In this document: positions 21,340-31,984 of the stretch, one piece after another
Layout: each line of letters opens with the position of its first letter
How positions within the stretch are numbered: the first letter of the stretch is position 1
Source of the DNA: Oidiodendron maius Zn
Taxonomy: Eukaryota > Ascomycota > Leotiomycetes > Myxotrichaceae
Assembly (NCBI GenBank): GCA_000827325.1
Contig: KN832883.1
Coordinates: 634,648-698,647 of the forward strand
Direction of reading: 5' to 3'
DNA: 64,000 nt
Program-made: the position numbers and the translations under genes
The notes under the pieces: generated by a model
The model's input: the letters and a program-made list of their open reading frames with translations, nothing else
Told to the model about the DNA's origin: nothing
The model's database searches: none

Positions 21340-22738
21340 TTAGTTGGAAGCTAATGATATGGGATATCTATGCTCACCCCAAAATGGCAGTATTTGAGTC
21401 GCTAAGATACCACTGATGCCAGATGCAGAATCCAGCCACCAGTAGAGGTTCAAAAGCCCACACCAATGGACTGTATTTCCTATTCGGCCTGTTGTACTAT
21501 CTGCTTCCAGCGTAACCATACCTGCCATCGACCAACCCTGGGGTGGGTTGCCAGGCTGGGGGTACAATTCAGGTACAACGTTGGATAAAATTGGGATGGC
21601 ATCTTGGAGACCCTTGCGGCCAATATCTGGCATATCAGGCATCAGATTTTGAAGCAACAATTTTACGGTGTTCTCGCCGAGAATCCGCTGATGGGTTGTT
21701 GGAGATGCGCCTCCGGCAAGGATAGTGGCCAATATTTCTAGAATTGCGGGTAATGTTATTAAAGAAGGTTACAATGAAGCACTCAAGCCCGAGAGTCGTG
21801 GACGACATACTAGAGTATTCAATCATGGTCGCAAATCCACCGCTACCTCCCATTTGCACGATCTCTGCTTCGCCCTCAGTGACAACAGGAACTGTACACG
21901 GCCCCTCGCTCAACGAAGCATCACCTCCACGATAATGCCAGCCCACTAGTCGGAGCCGCTTCTCTTGAGGGACATAAAAGCTGAAGTCTGTAATTCCGAG
22001 TGGCTCAAATATATATTGTCGAACGTATGTCTCAAGAGTCTTGCCTGTGGCGCGCTCGATTAGGACGCCGGCGATGTCGAAACTAATCTGGGACTGATGA
22101 ATACCTTGCCGGAACTTTATGACACTTAATCCGCTTGAGAGAAAGATGGATGACTTACACTATACTCCCAACTAGTTCCTGGTTCAAAGAGAACTGGGCT
22201 TCCCAGAAGCTCTTTAAGTGTCATGGGGAAGGAGTATCCAGTGTCTCTCAAGGTTGTATTGAAGAATTGATACCCGTATCCTGCCGTGTGCGACAGGAGC
22301 ATTCGTAGAGTGATATCATTTTTTCTCACGTCTCCAATCTTTCCTTCCGAATTTATCACTCGGGTTTCGCTCAGCTCTGGCAGATATTCTTTGATCTGTC
22401 AAGAAGATGTTAGGCCCCCGGCTTCACTATTATTTCATATTCGAGCAGCGTGCAGAAGAGCGACCACAGACCTGTTTGGCATCATCTAAACTCAGCTTAC
22501 CTTGCTCCACCAGTTGCAATGCAGCTATTGCTACAATCAATTTTGTACAGCTTGCAATATAAAATACAGCATCTAGTGTCATTGGAGCTTTCTCATTCAG
22601 CCCCCTCACGCCCGAGGCGTTTGCTGCGATCTGGGCTCCAGTCCGATCCACCGCTACAAAGACGGCTCCGGGTATCCCGTGAATGGGATCGCTGGTTGAT
22701 TCGTCCAGGAGTGCTTGGATTCTCCTACCCAAAGCCAT
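21340..22738 (-). CDS. Serine hydrolase of the beta-lactamase/transesterase class (LovD/EstB-like)
   Basis: Four exons, 22738-22472, 22395-22159, 22087-21811 and 21737-21340, give 392 residues; the introns of 71-76 bp have good signals (GTAAGT, GTATGT) and each join keeps the frame. The nucleophile motif SxxK is S63-C-T-K66. The second motif is the Tyr of WEYS at about residue 167. The third motif reads HWCG at about 351, within NTVHWCGLLNLYWWLD, where LovD-type enzymes have HWGG. The protein lacks a signal peptide. The class includes penicillin-binding-like esterases and acyltransferases such as LovD, which moves an acyl chain onto a polyketide. No polyketide synthase is nearby, so a stand-alone esterase or transesterase is more likely. 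The Gly-to-Cys change could alter activity. Confidence 0.85.
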
Positions 22739-24445
22739 ATTGCGTCTCTGCAAATGATTTGAACACTTCTGAGAGTGTGAATATTGGGACAAGATCTAGG
22801 TCGATCAATGTTGCGGCTGCTGCCTTATATTGACCTGATCGGCGCCCCTCATAATGAAATGCAAATCAGCCCACAAAGTCCGTTACAGTAAATTACGGTA
22901 CCTCGCCGTGTGTTCTTCGGTGCCATATCCTGGCTCCTTCCTTGCGACGGTGATCCAGTTGGTTAGTACAGTACGTAAGTCCGGGCCCATAATTCCCACC
23001 GCTGTACGAAATGCAGTGTCATGCCACTATACTAGACAGGGGGCAATCTCACTGGCTTCTGGCACAGCAACGGTGACAGCACAATAACCAAAGGCCTTAG
23101 TGATCACTACTGAACAGGCTATATGCGCTGTAAATTACGGTGTACAAGCAAGTAGATCACTAATATTACAGTGTGTTAGGCTGCTGGGTAGCTAGTACCC
23201 AGATAAGTGCTTACCTTATTGTGTTAATTCCTGTCTAACATTCTCGGTGACATGCCTTTTCGAGGCATATTTCGTAAAATCTTGACCAGAACCCATGCAT
23301 TAAACCCCTGCCACGATCACGACTTGCTGATGTTATGGCAGCTGAAAGCGTACACCTTTTGTTTCTCCGTTCGTAAATGAAAAGTTTGTCAAGGCTTTCC
23401 CCATTTAATCTTGATACTAAAACAATCATTTTTCTTGAGCAGAGATCAGGTTAATGCGCAGGTTGTAATCGGATATCAAGGTGAAACTCAGTTATATTGA
23501 CTATTGAGTGATACAGAGATAACTAATTAAGCACAGCCGTACTGGAGTAAGGACCCCTTTATATAGACCTATTCGGCTTCTTATTGACTCACATGAATCC
23601 TCTGAATCCTGGATCCTAAGGGATGTGTAATGCGTGCTTGGGGCCCTGATCGATAATTTTAAACCTATTCTAAGAAGATATATATCTTCCGTTCCAAATT
23701 TTACATAATGCACATACCTTTACCAACTAAGGAGGTTCGCCTATGCCTGCGCCTCTGCGTAATATTTTGACCAGTTTCGAAGGCTTCGTGTGAGTCGCGG
23801 GCTGGCACTCATGTATAGATGTTTGTATACCCCTCCCTATATGCCATGGTTATTCTTTAGGCTTTCACTTACTGCCTAGTATCATGAGTCTAATAGTGAG
23901 TCGTGTAGTTCATGTAGTTAATATTAGTGTGAATAGGCCGACGCACAGTTGGCATAAAGGCAGGGCAACACAGGGCTTGACTGCTTTATTATGCAAATGA
24001 AGAACACTCTGCCGTGGCCGCGCTTGGATCTCAAATCTGACCACCTCTTAGATCTCACGCCACGAAGGCGATCATCGGGAGGGGCAAAGGAGTTTCTAAA
24101 GAACTTATCTAAAAATGGCAAGATCTGTAATGGAGCGCATTAATACTGATCACTTAGCGCATGGATAAGCTTTAATGCTTTCCGTGTATTTAAGAAGCAC
24201 TGGTTTTAGCCCTTTTCTCCACATGAGACATGTTATTCTGAAATGTATATGATAATGCAAAGCGACAAATGTTCGTTAGCGAAATACCACCCATCTTGCC
24301 TTTGTCATAATATGCTAATCTGTTTCCAGATTCGATATTCCGATAGGGTGGTGCCATTTGCTTTGCATCTACACCCAACATATATTAGGGTAAAGCAATT
24401 TCTGCATGTCCCCCATTGCTTTCAAACCCCAACATTCCAATGCCT
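22739..24445. other. Intergenic with repeat relics
   Basis: No gene is supported. The stretch contains the second copy of the dispersed repeat (23464-23705) and a short segment at about 23171-23240 that begins TGTTAG and ends CTAACA, as transposon ends do, but without target duplication. Confidence 0.45.
23464..23705 (+). repeat. Second copy of the dispersed repeat, LTR-like ends
   Basis: The segment starts TGTAATCGG and ends TTTTACA, TG...CA as in LTRs, and contains the block shared with 18858-18910. No 4-6 bp target duplication is visible and no internal retrotransposon sequence adjoins, so a degraded solo LTR is the best guess. Confidence 0.4.
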
Positions 24446-25144
24446 CTACTTGCTCTCTGCGTCTCCTTTGGCAAGGGCATTTCTCTGCTCTGCTCTCGCC
24501 GCTCTCTCCTCGAAAACCTTCTTCACAACAGGCCGAGCCTGTAATCTATCAAGCCAAGCTTGAACATGTGGGAACTCCTTTGCAGGATCAAATGCCTCAC
24601 CAGCCATAGCCGCCACACTAGTCTGCCAGGGAAGCCAGGCGATATCTACATATGTGTACTTATCGCCAACAATGTATGAGTGTGTAGCCAGGTGCTTGTC
24701 CAGGACGGCAGAGACTCGGCGAGCTTCATTAATGAACCGATCGATGACACTCGGCACATTCTCGGGGTGGTAACGCCGAAAATAATAAACCTGGCCGTAG
24801 TAGGGTCCCTGACCTGACACTTGGAACGTGAGCCACTGTTTCGCGTGATAAAACTCAGGAGTGCCGGCTGGGAAACCTAGTATGTGTGTCTTGTCGTACT
24901 CGGCAATCAGGTATTCGAGGATGGCGCCGGATTCCCAGATCGTTATACCGGTATTGGGATCCTCGATAGATGGAAGACGGCCGTTAGGATTGATTTTCTC
25001 ATACTCTGGAGTTTTAAGTTCGGTGAAAGGGATATACTTGGGCGTCCACGGGAGATTGAGCTCCTCGAGCAATATAGCGACTTTCGGCGGATTTGGGCCG
25101 TCAACGCCCCCCCAGAGGATGATGGGTTTCAGTTGAGATGACAT
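24446..25144 (-). CDS. Glutathione S-transferase, Ure2-like
   Basis: An intronless frame of 232 residues. The N-terminal thioredoxin-like domain has ILWGGVDGPNPPKVAILLEE, the cis-Pro region NGRLPSIEDP, and the glutathione contact WESGAILEYL. The C-terminal helical domain contains the long WLTFQVSGQGPYYGQ segment and SYIVGDKYTYVDIAWLPW with the family N-capping Asp. Length and motifs fit the fungal Ure2p-like cytosolic GSTs, which conjugate or reduce electrophiles and peroxides. The start is the only Met before the first strand. There is no targeting signal. It is oriented like the serine hydrolase but 1.7 kb away. Confidence 0.92.
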   Translation of the reverse strand: MSSQLKPIILWGGVDGPNPPKVAILLEELNLPWTPKYIPFTELKTPEYEKINPNGRLPSIEDPNTGITIWESGAILEYLIAEYDKTHILGFPAGTPEFYHAKQWLTFQVSGQGPYYGQVYYFRRYHPENVPSVIDRFINEARRVSAVLDKHLATHSYIVGDKYTYVDIAWLPWQTSVAAMAGEAFDPAKEFPHVQAWLDRLQARPVVKKVFEERAARAEQRNALAKGDAESK

Positions 25145-26382
25145 AATTGTTGAAGATATAATGAGAGATGGTGTTTCAGAAAAGGGCGGTCAAGAGAAGA
25201 CATGCACTGAGTATTTGTGAAAAAGATGCTTTCTCTCTTGAGGGGCTCGGCCTGACTTTTGTGACCGGACGGGAGGTCTACTTAAGGGAGGGCTGCTCAA
25301 ATTGGAGGCGCTTAAGGAGACACTTTCCGATGGATTACAAATGCGGAATTATGTACTCCTATCAAGCCCCGAACAATAGGTCCGTTCGGTAAATAGTTCG
25401 GCGCCCGAGCTTCACAGTAAATTGAAAATGCGGCTCGGGCACAGCCGGCACTTATATGCTTTGTAATGGCTATAACCTTAGTTAGGCGGTGAGGAGATTG
25501 GCCAATTCCCTCATCACTTCCCCGGCCATCTTGTCCAACGCCAGGGGTGAATCTACATAGCGAGTGATGAGAATTGGTAATCGATATCCCTTTGCAGCGA
25601 AAGTACGTTTAAACTGACCACTTTAATGAACGTACGGAAACCTCACCCGAAATCTCTTCCGTCAATTCCGTTATGCTAATCCATACTTAGAGACTGACAT
25701 ATGCGTCGACATTTTGGAACTTTTATGGCCACTTGCTGAGTAAACCTCAATCGTCGTACTGGTGGTCTTAATTTTATACGTATCGCACGCCTTTTACGCC
25801 TTAGAGATTCCACTGAGACCTAAATTTTAGTAAGATCCTAACAGTCTTGCATGAAACGAGCCCTCTCGTGTGATCCAGGATACTTCCAATGGAAAATAAT
25901 GGGGCATGCTTCGATACCAGTGAATAGAGTCGCGAAAGCCATTTATATAGTTCGGAAAGAGAAGGAAGATCGTCCTATAGACGAGGAGATGCGTGAGGGC
26001 CGGCCTAGGGCTGTGTCCAGTTCCTTTCGCTACCGAATATTTCTCGTTGTCGAATGGTTCTCCTTATCGAATGGTTCTTGTCGTCGAATGGAAATGTACA
26101 CCTAGCGTCTAAACCGTACTAGGAGCGTAATTGTAGAAGATTGTTGTATTGTTGACCGGGCAGTGGCTAATATCCCACCAAGCTGCCTAATGCCACCTAA
26201 ATACATGCTAAGGTACGAAGCCCGTAACAGTTTTCCGGCTTCCAAGAAAAGCTTTGTTCCAAAGCTTTAAAAGGGACTTACCATTGCTACTCCTAAAGCC
26301 TTTTCTGAAAGTCCGTTCCAGTACATATCCATGCAAACTACCCACGTAGCATGTAGCCATTGCAATATTATTGTCTAAAGCA
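25145..26382. other. Intergenic, nothing recognised except short TCGAATGG repeats
   Basis: No gene is supported. At 26043-26091 the motif TCGAATGG(TTCT) occurs three times at intervals of about 18 bases; its meaning is unknown. Confidence 0.45.
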
Positions 26383-28478
26383 CTAAGCATCACCCCCTGG
26401 GATCCCAAAGTCGATATTGTCAAGCAGCGCATTCCACCCTTGGACATCCAGTTCCGGCACTACATCAAGGAATTCCGCCCACAAATTATCCCAATCAGCA
26501 TCCCCAGAATCCTGAGCTCCACCCTCTACCAAAATCTCATTCCCATCTCGCCCCTTGACCGCCGCCAACAAACCCTCCCCACCACCATCCTCTCCCCGCA
26601 ATGTCGCCATCAATGTCTGCAAATATCTCTGCACACCTTCTCTCAACGGAATCGACTCCCTCATAGACTCCTCCAGCGTGGAGCATGCCGCCAGCACCTG
26701 CTCTCTTTTCGCCCCTGCATCCACTTCACTCGGATCTAGTACCACGTCCGCGGCGAGTACTAGCGCGGCGGAGAACACGTGCTGCGCAACCTTCCACAGG
26801 CGCGCGGGGCGGGGACCCATGCTATGCGCGCCGACGTCGTCCATGGCGCGTCGAAGATCAAGCACTTTGTGTGCAGAGGCGACACAGGCTGCATGCGAGG
26901 GGGCGTATCGCGGATCGGTGCGGCCGCGGAGGTAGTACGGGCGGTGCAAGCGGCAGATGCGGGTGTGCAAGCCTAGGTTGGCGGAGATGCGCTGGTAAGG
27001 GATCACAGGGCGGGCGGTGCAGATAGCTTCGCTGTGCTGCATGCTAGCTGTGTCGAGGCGGAAGAACATAGGGAGAGCATCGAGGTAGGCGTGGAATTTA
27101 GCGTCGAGAGCAAGAACGGCAGAGTAGTCTGCTTCGTCCTGCTCGGGCAGTATTGAGGGGAGGGTGTTAGCGGCCTCACGGGAGAGATCCCCTAGTTTCA
27201 CTCGCTGCAGAAAGGCAGACATGCTGGTGGGTGTATCTAATGGGACATTCAGATCACATTCCTGGGTGAACGGAGTCAGGTCATCGTCATCGATATTAGC
27301 AGGGTAATTAACGGCCATGTGGCGTGGGTGGAAGCTGTAAGCGCCTTCGTACGGGCCACCATTGAAGGAATTCAGCCTAATATAATCATTAGTCTCTGCA
27401 GTCGAATGTATATAGAGTATTACCAGTCGCTGGCCACTATGTCCCACCACACTCGCCGCTGTACTTCCACTTCCACCATATCGCACCCCTTCTGCCGCTC
27501 TGCTCGCCGACCCGCCGTGTCCAGTTTGTGTAGCTGCATCGCCCGTGTCATCACCAGCCACCGACCGTGTAGCAGGTGCACTGCCATAGGGACACCGTCT
27601 GTGCTGATCAGCAGGTGTAAGAGCGTGGCCATGGCGGCGAGGCACGTGGTCGATGGGGGGAGGGGTGGATGCGCAACAATCTGCATCGCTAGGCGTGAGT
27701 ATGCAGTGAAGGCCGCCCGTGCGGCGTCCTCGGTGGCGTTCAACTGCTCGAGCATCTGAGATGTACATGCATGTGCGGCACCGGCGAACACTACGAAGAG
27801 GGTAAGGAGGTTCTCTAGCGGAGGGATATCCCTGTGGTTGATGGTATCATACACTTGTTCCATAACGGCGCGGGTGCTGGGCATGTGGAATATGGCGATG
27901 GTCTGTTGCATTGTCTGGGCGAAGTGGCTGATGAGCTCCCGGGCCTGGCTGAGAGGTGGGAGCTGTGCTGATATGGAGGGAATATCTAAGGGAGCCTCCG
28001 TGGATAAGACGCTCAGGCCGAAGGGGGTGGTTTCTATTTGCATCAGCCCCATTGATTTGGCGTAGCTAACCAGGTCATACTTGGAATCACAGCGCCGTGA
28101 ATAGCTCTTGTCTGTACAGTGTCGAGATATATGGCAGGGTTATTTGGAAACACCGCATTTTCTAATCTCTGGAGGCGAGACATCGTGTCCTCAGCATTGC
28201 TGAGAGTATTAGCTAGAATCTTCCGAGGAAAGGAGGTGTTACACTGCCGGTCCTATCTGTGCCGTATTTGATAGATGTCCTGCATCCAAGGCATTCTCCT
28301 GTAATCCAACTTCATCATCTCGCGCATACTCGCACGCCACATCTCTCTGCCGGCAGTTGGAGCACGGCTGGCGGCGGTCGCAACGCCGCTTTTTTTCCCT
28401 GCATGGGCGGCACGAGAGCGGCGGGCGGTTCCATCGGTGAACGACGACGATGGGGTTACCTCTGCTGTCACGCTTCAT
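26383..28478 (-). CDS. Zn2Cys6 fungal transcription factor
   Basis: The N terminus has the binuclear zinc cluster C23, C26, C33, C39, C42, C49 after a short leader. My model is exons 28478-28330, 28199-28118, 28079-27424 and 27376-26383. The third join (47-bp intron, GTAATA donor, restoring DWLNSFNGGPYEGAYSFHP) is firm. The first join (130 bp) is uncertain and the second intron of 38 bp is unusually short, so this part may be mis-modelled or carry an indel. A coiled linker (MSRLQRLENAVF) and the fungal_trans middle homology region (RRVWWDIVASDW, RISANLGLHTRICRLHRPYYLRG) are present. Such proteins bind CGG half-sites in the nucleus and often control neighbouring genes. The target is unknown. 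Confidence 0.82.
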
Positions 28479-29961
28479 CCGTTATTGAGCAGTTACTATG
28501 ACGAAGAGAGTTCTATGTGTGGTGGACTTTGCTCCTTTGTTGAGATGAGGTCGGCTCGCTTTCGCGATATCTAGCGAGGAAGCGGGAGGAAGCGAGATGG
28601 TAAGGCAGGAAGGAGGATTTAATCCTTTATACTTTGGCTCTTAGAGTCCCTTTATATAAGACTTATTATACTTCTTTTTAACTAAATAGCTTATAATCTA
28701 CATATTAGTTTAGATTAGCTTAATAATCTATTAATTAAAGGCTTGGATTATATTTTCTTGCTTTTTAATCTTTTTATTCTAAAGTTGTGAGGGGCTGCAA
28801 TGGATTTCTGCGGTCGATAATGAACCTCTATATTAATAAGGAGGAGAAAACTAAAGAGGGAAGAACCCTCTATTACTCTAGTATAAATACAAATATCTAC
28901 TTAGTTGCCTAGGCAACATATCGTACGATAATTCAGAAAGGAAGAAGAAATTGCGGGTGCCTTAGGCACCAAGACATCTCACGGGTCAAACCCGTAACAA
29001 TATAGACTCTATAGCTATCTTTAAATCAATTGAAAAGTAAGAACTAAGCAGATAATGACCTAACCCTAGAATCTAAATTCTAGGAGCTCCAAGTAAATGA
29101 GTTGGTCGCACAGGCTAGGCAGTGGCCTATGCGTCCTGCTAAAATTTCCCATTTACTTGGATTCTAGAGGCAAGTACAACTAGGGTAGGTGAGGGAGGGG
29201 GAGGATCAGTTCCATCTGTAGCTACATGACAGAAATCAATATCTGTCTTGTCTGCTGTAAGATACTATACTCAATGTAACGCTGTATAGTTACAGCTGTC
29301 TGCAAGTTGATGCGAATGCCAGTTCTGTAGTTCAGAGTTGACACCCGATTAGAAGCGTTACACCACGACTTACGTTACTGTAGCACGGCGAACGTCGGCA
29401 CCGACTTCCCGATGCGGGCCCAAGAGAATAGACGGAGATAACTAAACCCCGCCATATAGCATCGGCACGCGGAACGGAGAGAGTGTCTCAGCAGGGGCTT
29501 GAGAAAATTGCTGGAGGGAGCAAGTCCTCATCCTCTCAGAAAGTAGTTAGTGTGACTCAAGTGAAAGCGTGTGAGCTAGCTCAGAAAGGATTTAAATGCG
29601 TTAGACAAACGCAACGATAGATCATGTGGCGATACTCTTGTGTCGCGTTTATTGGCTTCTGGAGAGTTTAACTCATGCCCATTTCAAGGCGTCGAATAAA
29701 AGTGCTATATTTCTAGTAAAAGAGGGTCGAATCCCCCCTACAGATAGTGTTTCTAAGGAGTGTAATTTAAATGGATTATTGAGTTAGATTCGATTGTTTT
29801 CATAAATAAATCTTTGCGGAGTTGAAGAATATAAGTGGGATAGCCTGTTCTGTATCGCCGCAACACTGCATACATGCTTGTAATTGCATGACAACTCTCC
29901 AACTAGAGCGTGGGCCAGCCGATCTATTCTTATTAGTATAGCCATGTAGTGAAACGACAAC
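28479..29961. other. A/T-rich stretch with LTR-like relic and an inverted repeat
   Basis: No gene is supported. 28786-28999 begins TGTGAGGGGCTGC and ends CCCGTAACA, with an internal ACGGGTCAAACCCGT palindrome at its end, which resembles a fungal Gypsy-type LTR; no target duplication is seen. At 29085-29155 the arms CCAAGTAAATG and CATTTACTTGG could form a hairpin. Confidence 0.4.
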
Positions 29962-30553
29962 TTAACGCACCTGCCAAACTTGAGTAGTCACGACATTACC
30001 GTCAGTCAGCGTGACAACGCCCATGGTCATAATGTTATTCAACCAGTAGTATTTTTTGCTCCCCGTCTCAAAGATATTTCGCTCATATAGCTTGGATGGA
30101 AGTTGCCCTGATGTGAGGTTTAGGTCCGCTGAAAATCCTGATCCTGTTACGTAGATGCTCTCGCCGTCCGTGGTACGTATTTCGTAGCGTGCATCTATGG
30201 TGTAAACATTGCTCGCTGGATCCTGCAAGAGCCAGTCACCACCTGGAAGAACTATCTGGCCTGCATCAGTAACATTAGAAGGCTATCATATATACAACGG
30301 ATTCTCTGATGAACATGCCCTCTAGGTTAGGACCAGTGATGTTTCCGCCTGCAAGGCTTGCTATGATTCGAATGCCCAGAGGTCCTCTGCCAACCATAAT
30401 AAAGTCCTGGATCTGGAGATGAACTGTTGCAAAGAATGTTGCGTTTGGAGCCATAAGGGAATGCTCTATATTTGCTTGTGCGGAAGAGGCGATTTGGACG
30501 AAAATCATTGTCACCAACAGTATAAAGCTGCTAAAAAGTGTATTGGCCGCCAT
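29962..30553 (-). CDS. Secreted DUF3237-like protein
   Basis: Two exons, 30553-30296 and 30255-29962 (about 183 residues); the 40-bp intron is short and its exact ends are uncertain by one codon. The start at MAANTLFSSFIL gives a clear signal peptide, cut near SSAQA, so the protein should be exported. The DUF3237 pattern is visible: an N-terminal strand with ATVHLQIQDFIMVG, then GPLGIRIIASLAGGNITG, IVLPGGDWLLQD, and the stretch DARYEIRTTDGESIYVTGSG. The fold is a small beta barrel of unknown function. The 3' end reads VVTTQVWQVR. No neighbour suggests a role. Confidence 0.75.
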
Positions 30554-31984
30554 TTTGGAGCGGGTTCTTTTGGGGATGCGGTTGTTTGTCGCGTGAGTTT
30601 GTGCGGTAGTGATGCCACAGGATACTCCAGGTGGCACTACTGGGTTCTGATATAACTTGTGAAGGCTCACGGGAAGCCGGGAAGAGCTAAAAATCGGAAG
30701 CTGTTCTGGTTGTTCCAGGAATCTACATATAAGTACCCTTTATGTAGTAATTTCTAGCTGTCCCTAGAGGAGAGGCTTCTGTGCCGTGCTATAGTTTATA
30801 TTCTATTACTTTAGAGTAATAACCCCCTATAAGTGAACGGAGGTAATGCTCAGATCTAAATGCCTCAAATGCCGAATTACAAGTTAGCTTTCATCCGAGT
30901 TTAAGGTTAGACCTAAAACTGGAGATAGTCGTGGCTAGACTAATTTCAGTAGAAACGGACAGACATAAGGCTTCGGGCCGTTTCCTCTCCGAACACCGGA
31001 TCCACTGCCTCCGCCTATGAAGGACCACATACCCAGAGGCACCTCAGCGGGGAGGGCGAGCATGTAAGAGGGTCAATTCGAAAATACTAAGCTAGGGAGA
31101 AAAGAAGAAGAAGGGAGGAGGACCCCTGTAGAGCTCCATACCCCTTCTCAAAATCCGAATTCCCTCAATCAGTAGTGAAATACCCAAGTCGTATCAATCG
31201 CTGGACTTGATACTCACTCAGTTGGTCTCCCTCGGCCTGGGAGAGGATTGTGGGGCATTAGCCATTCAGGAATGCGTACTGGACCTGGGATGCTGCGAAA
31301 GTCACGCACGGCGAATTTCGGCCGGTACAAGCAAGCAAATATGTTCAGTCTGATACAATCAAAGAGTGCTTTCGGTAGTTTTTGGCCTACCCCTTATACA
31401 TAGCATATTAAAACTAACTAAATACCGGTGTCTACCGCAATAGTGGCAATCATATCGCTCTTAATAAGTGATATAGCTGCAGTTGTAGCATCTACTAGAC
31501 TATCTGGCTAATATATTAAGGCTAGGCAATATATATAAGCCCTCTTCCTCTCAGTTCCAGCAATATACACATCCTAGTTGCTGTTTTAAAGCTAAACTAG
31601 CTCCGAATTGATAATTTAAAGAGGCTTATATAGTGTACTAAGGGCAGGAGGGGCTGAACTAGAAGGGATCTTAAAGGCAGAAGGCTCTTAGTGTATACTA
31701 GTAGGCTATATAACACCACCTAATACACTATATAGGGAACCTCGACCCCAAACTAGCAGAGGGATGAGTGTCATCTAAAAAAGTCCATTCGACAGTTTGG
31801 GTTGTAGATAAAGTTCTTTTTAATATAGTAGACCCTGCTTCTTCTCCTGATGATCTTTCCTATCTATATGATGGAGAAAGCCGTTTGTTGAAATTTCTAC
31901 CTAGTATATTGCTTCGGCATTTCTGCTATAGGATCAACCCGGTATCATTATTATTATTAATACTCTGTTTAGCTATCTAGCTAC
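30554..31984. other. Intergenic; second half A/T- and TA-rich, likely RIP-altered repeat
   Basis: 30554-31370 has no recognised feature. From about 31380 TA dinucleotides become extremely frequent and open frames vanish, as in the LINE that follows, suggesting an additional RIP-altered transposon fragment of unknown type. Confidence 0.45.

Noticed and set aside
23171-23240. Small element with TGTTAG...CTAACA ends
   Set aside because: No target duplication, no second copy in the window, and only 6-bp ends.
27319-28065. Plus-strand frames opposite the first Zn2Cys6 gene
   Set aside because: They have no family features and oppose a clear transcription factor gene.
13441-28478. A biosynthetic gene cluster (ADH, hydrolase, LovD-like enzyme, GST, Zn2Cys6 factor)
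   Set aside because: No polyketide synthase, peptide synthetase, terpene synthase or P450 is present, and the genes are separated by relics and repeats.
29700-29750. tRNA-like T arm (GGGTCGAATCCCCCC)
   Set aside because: No acceptor, D or anticodon arm could be fitted around it.
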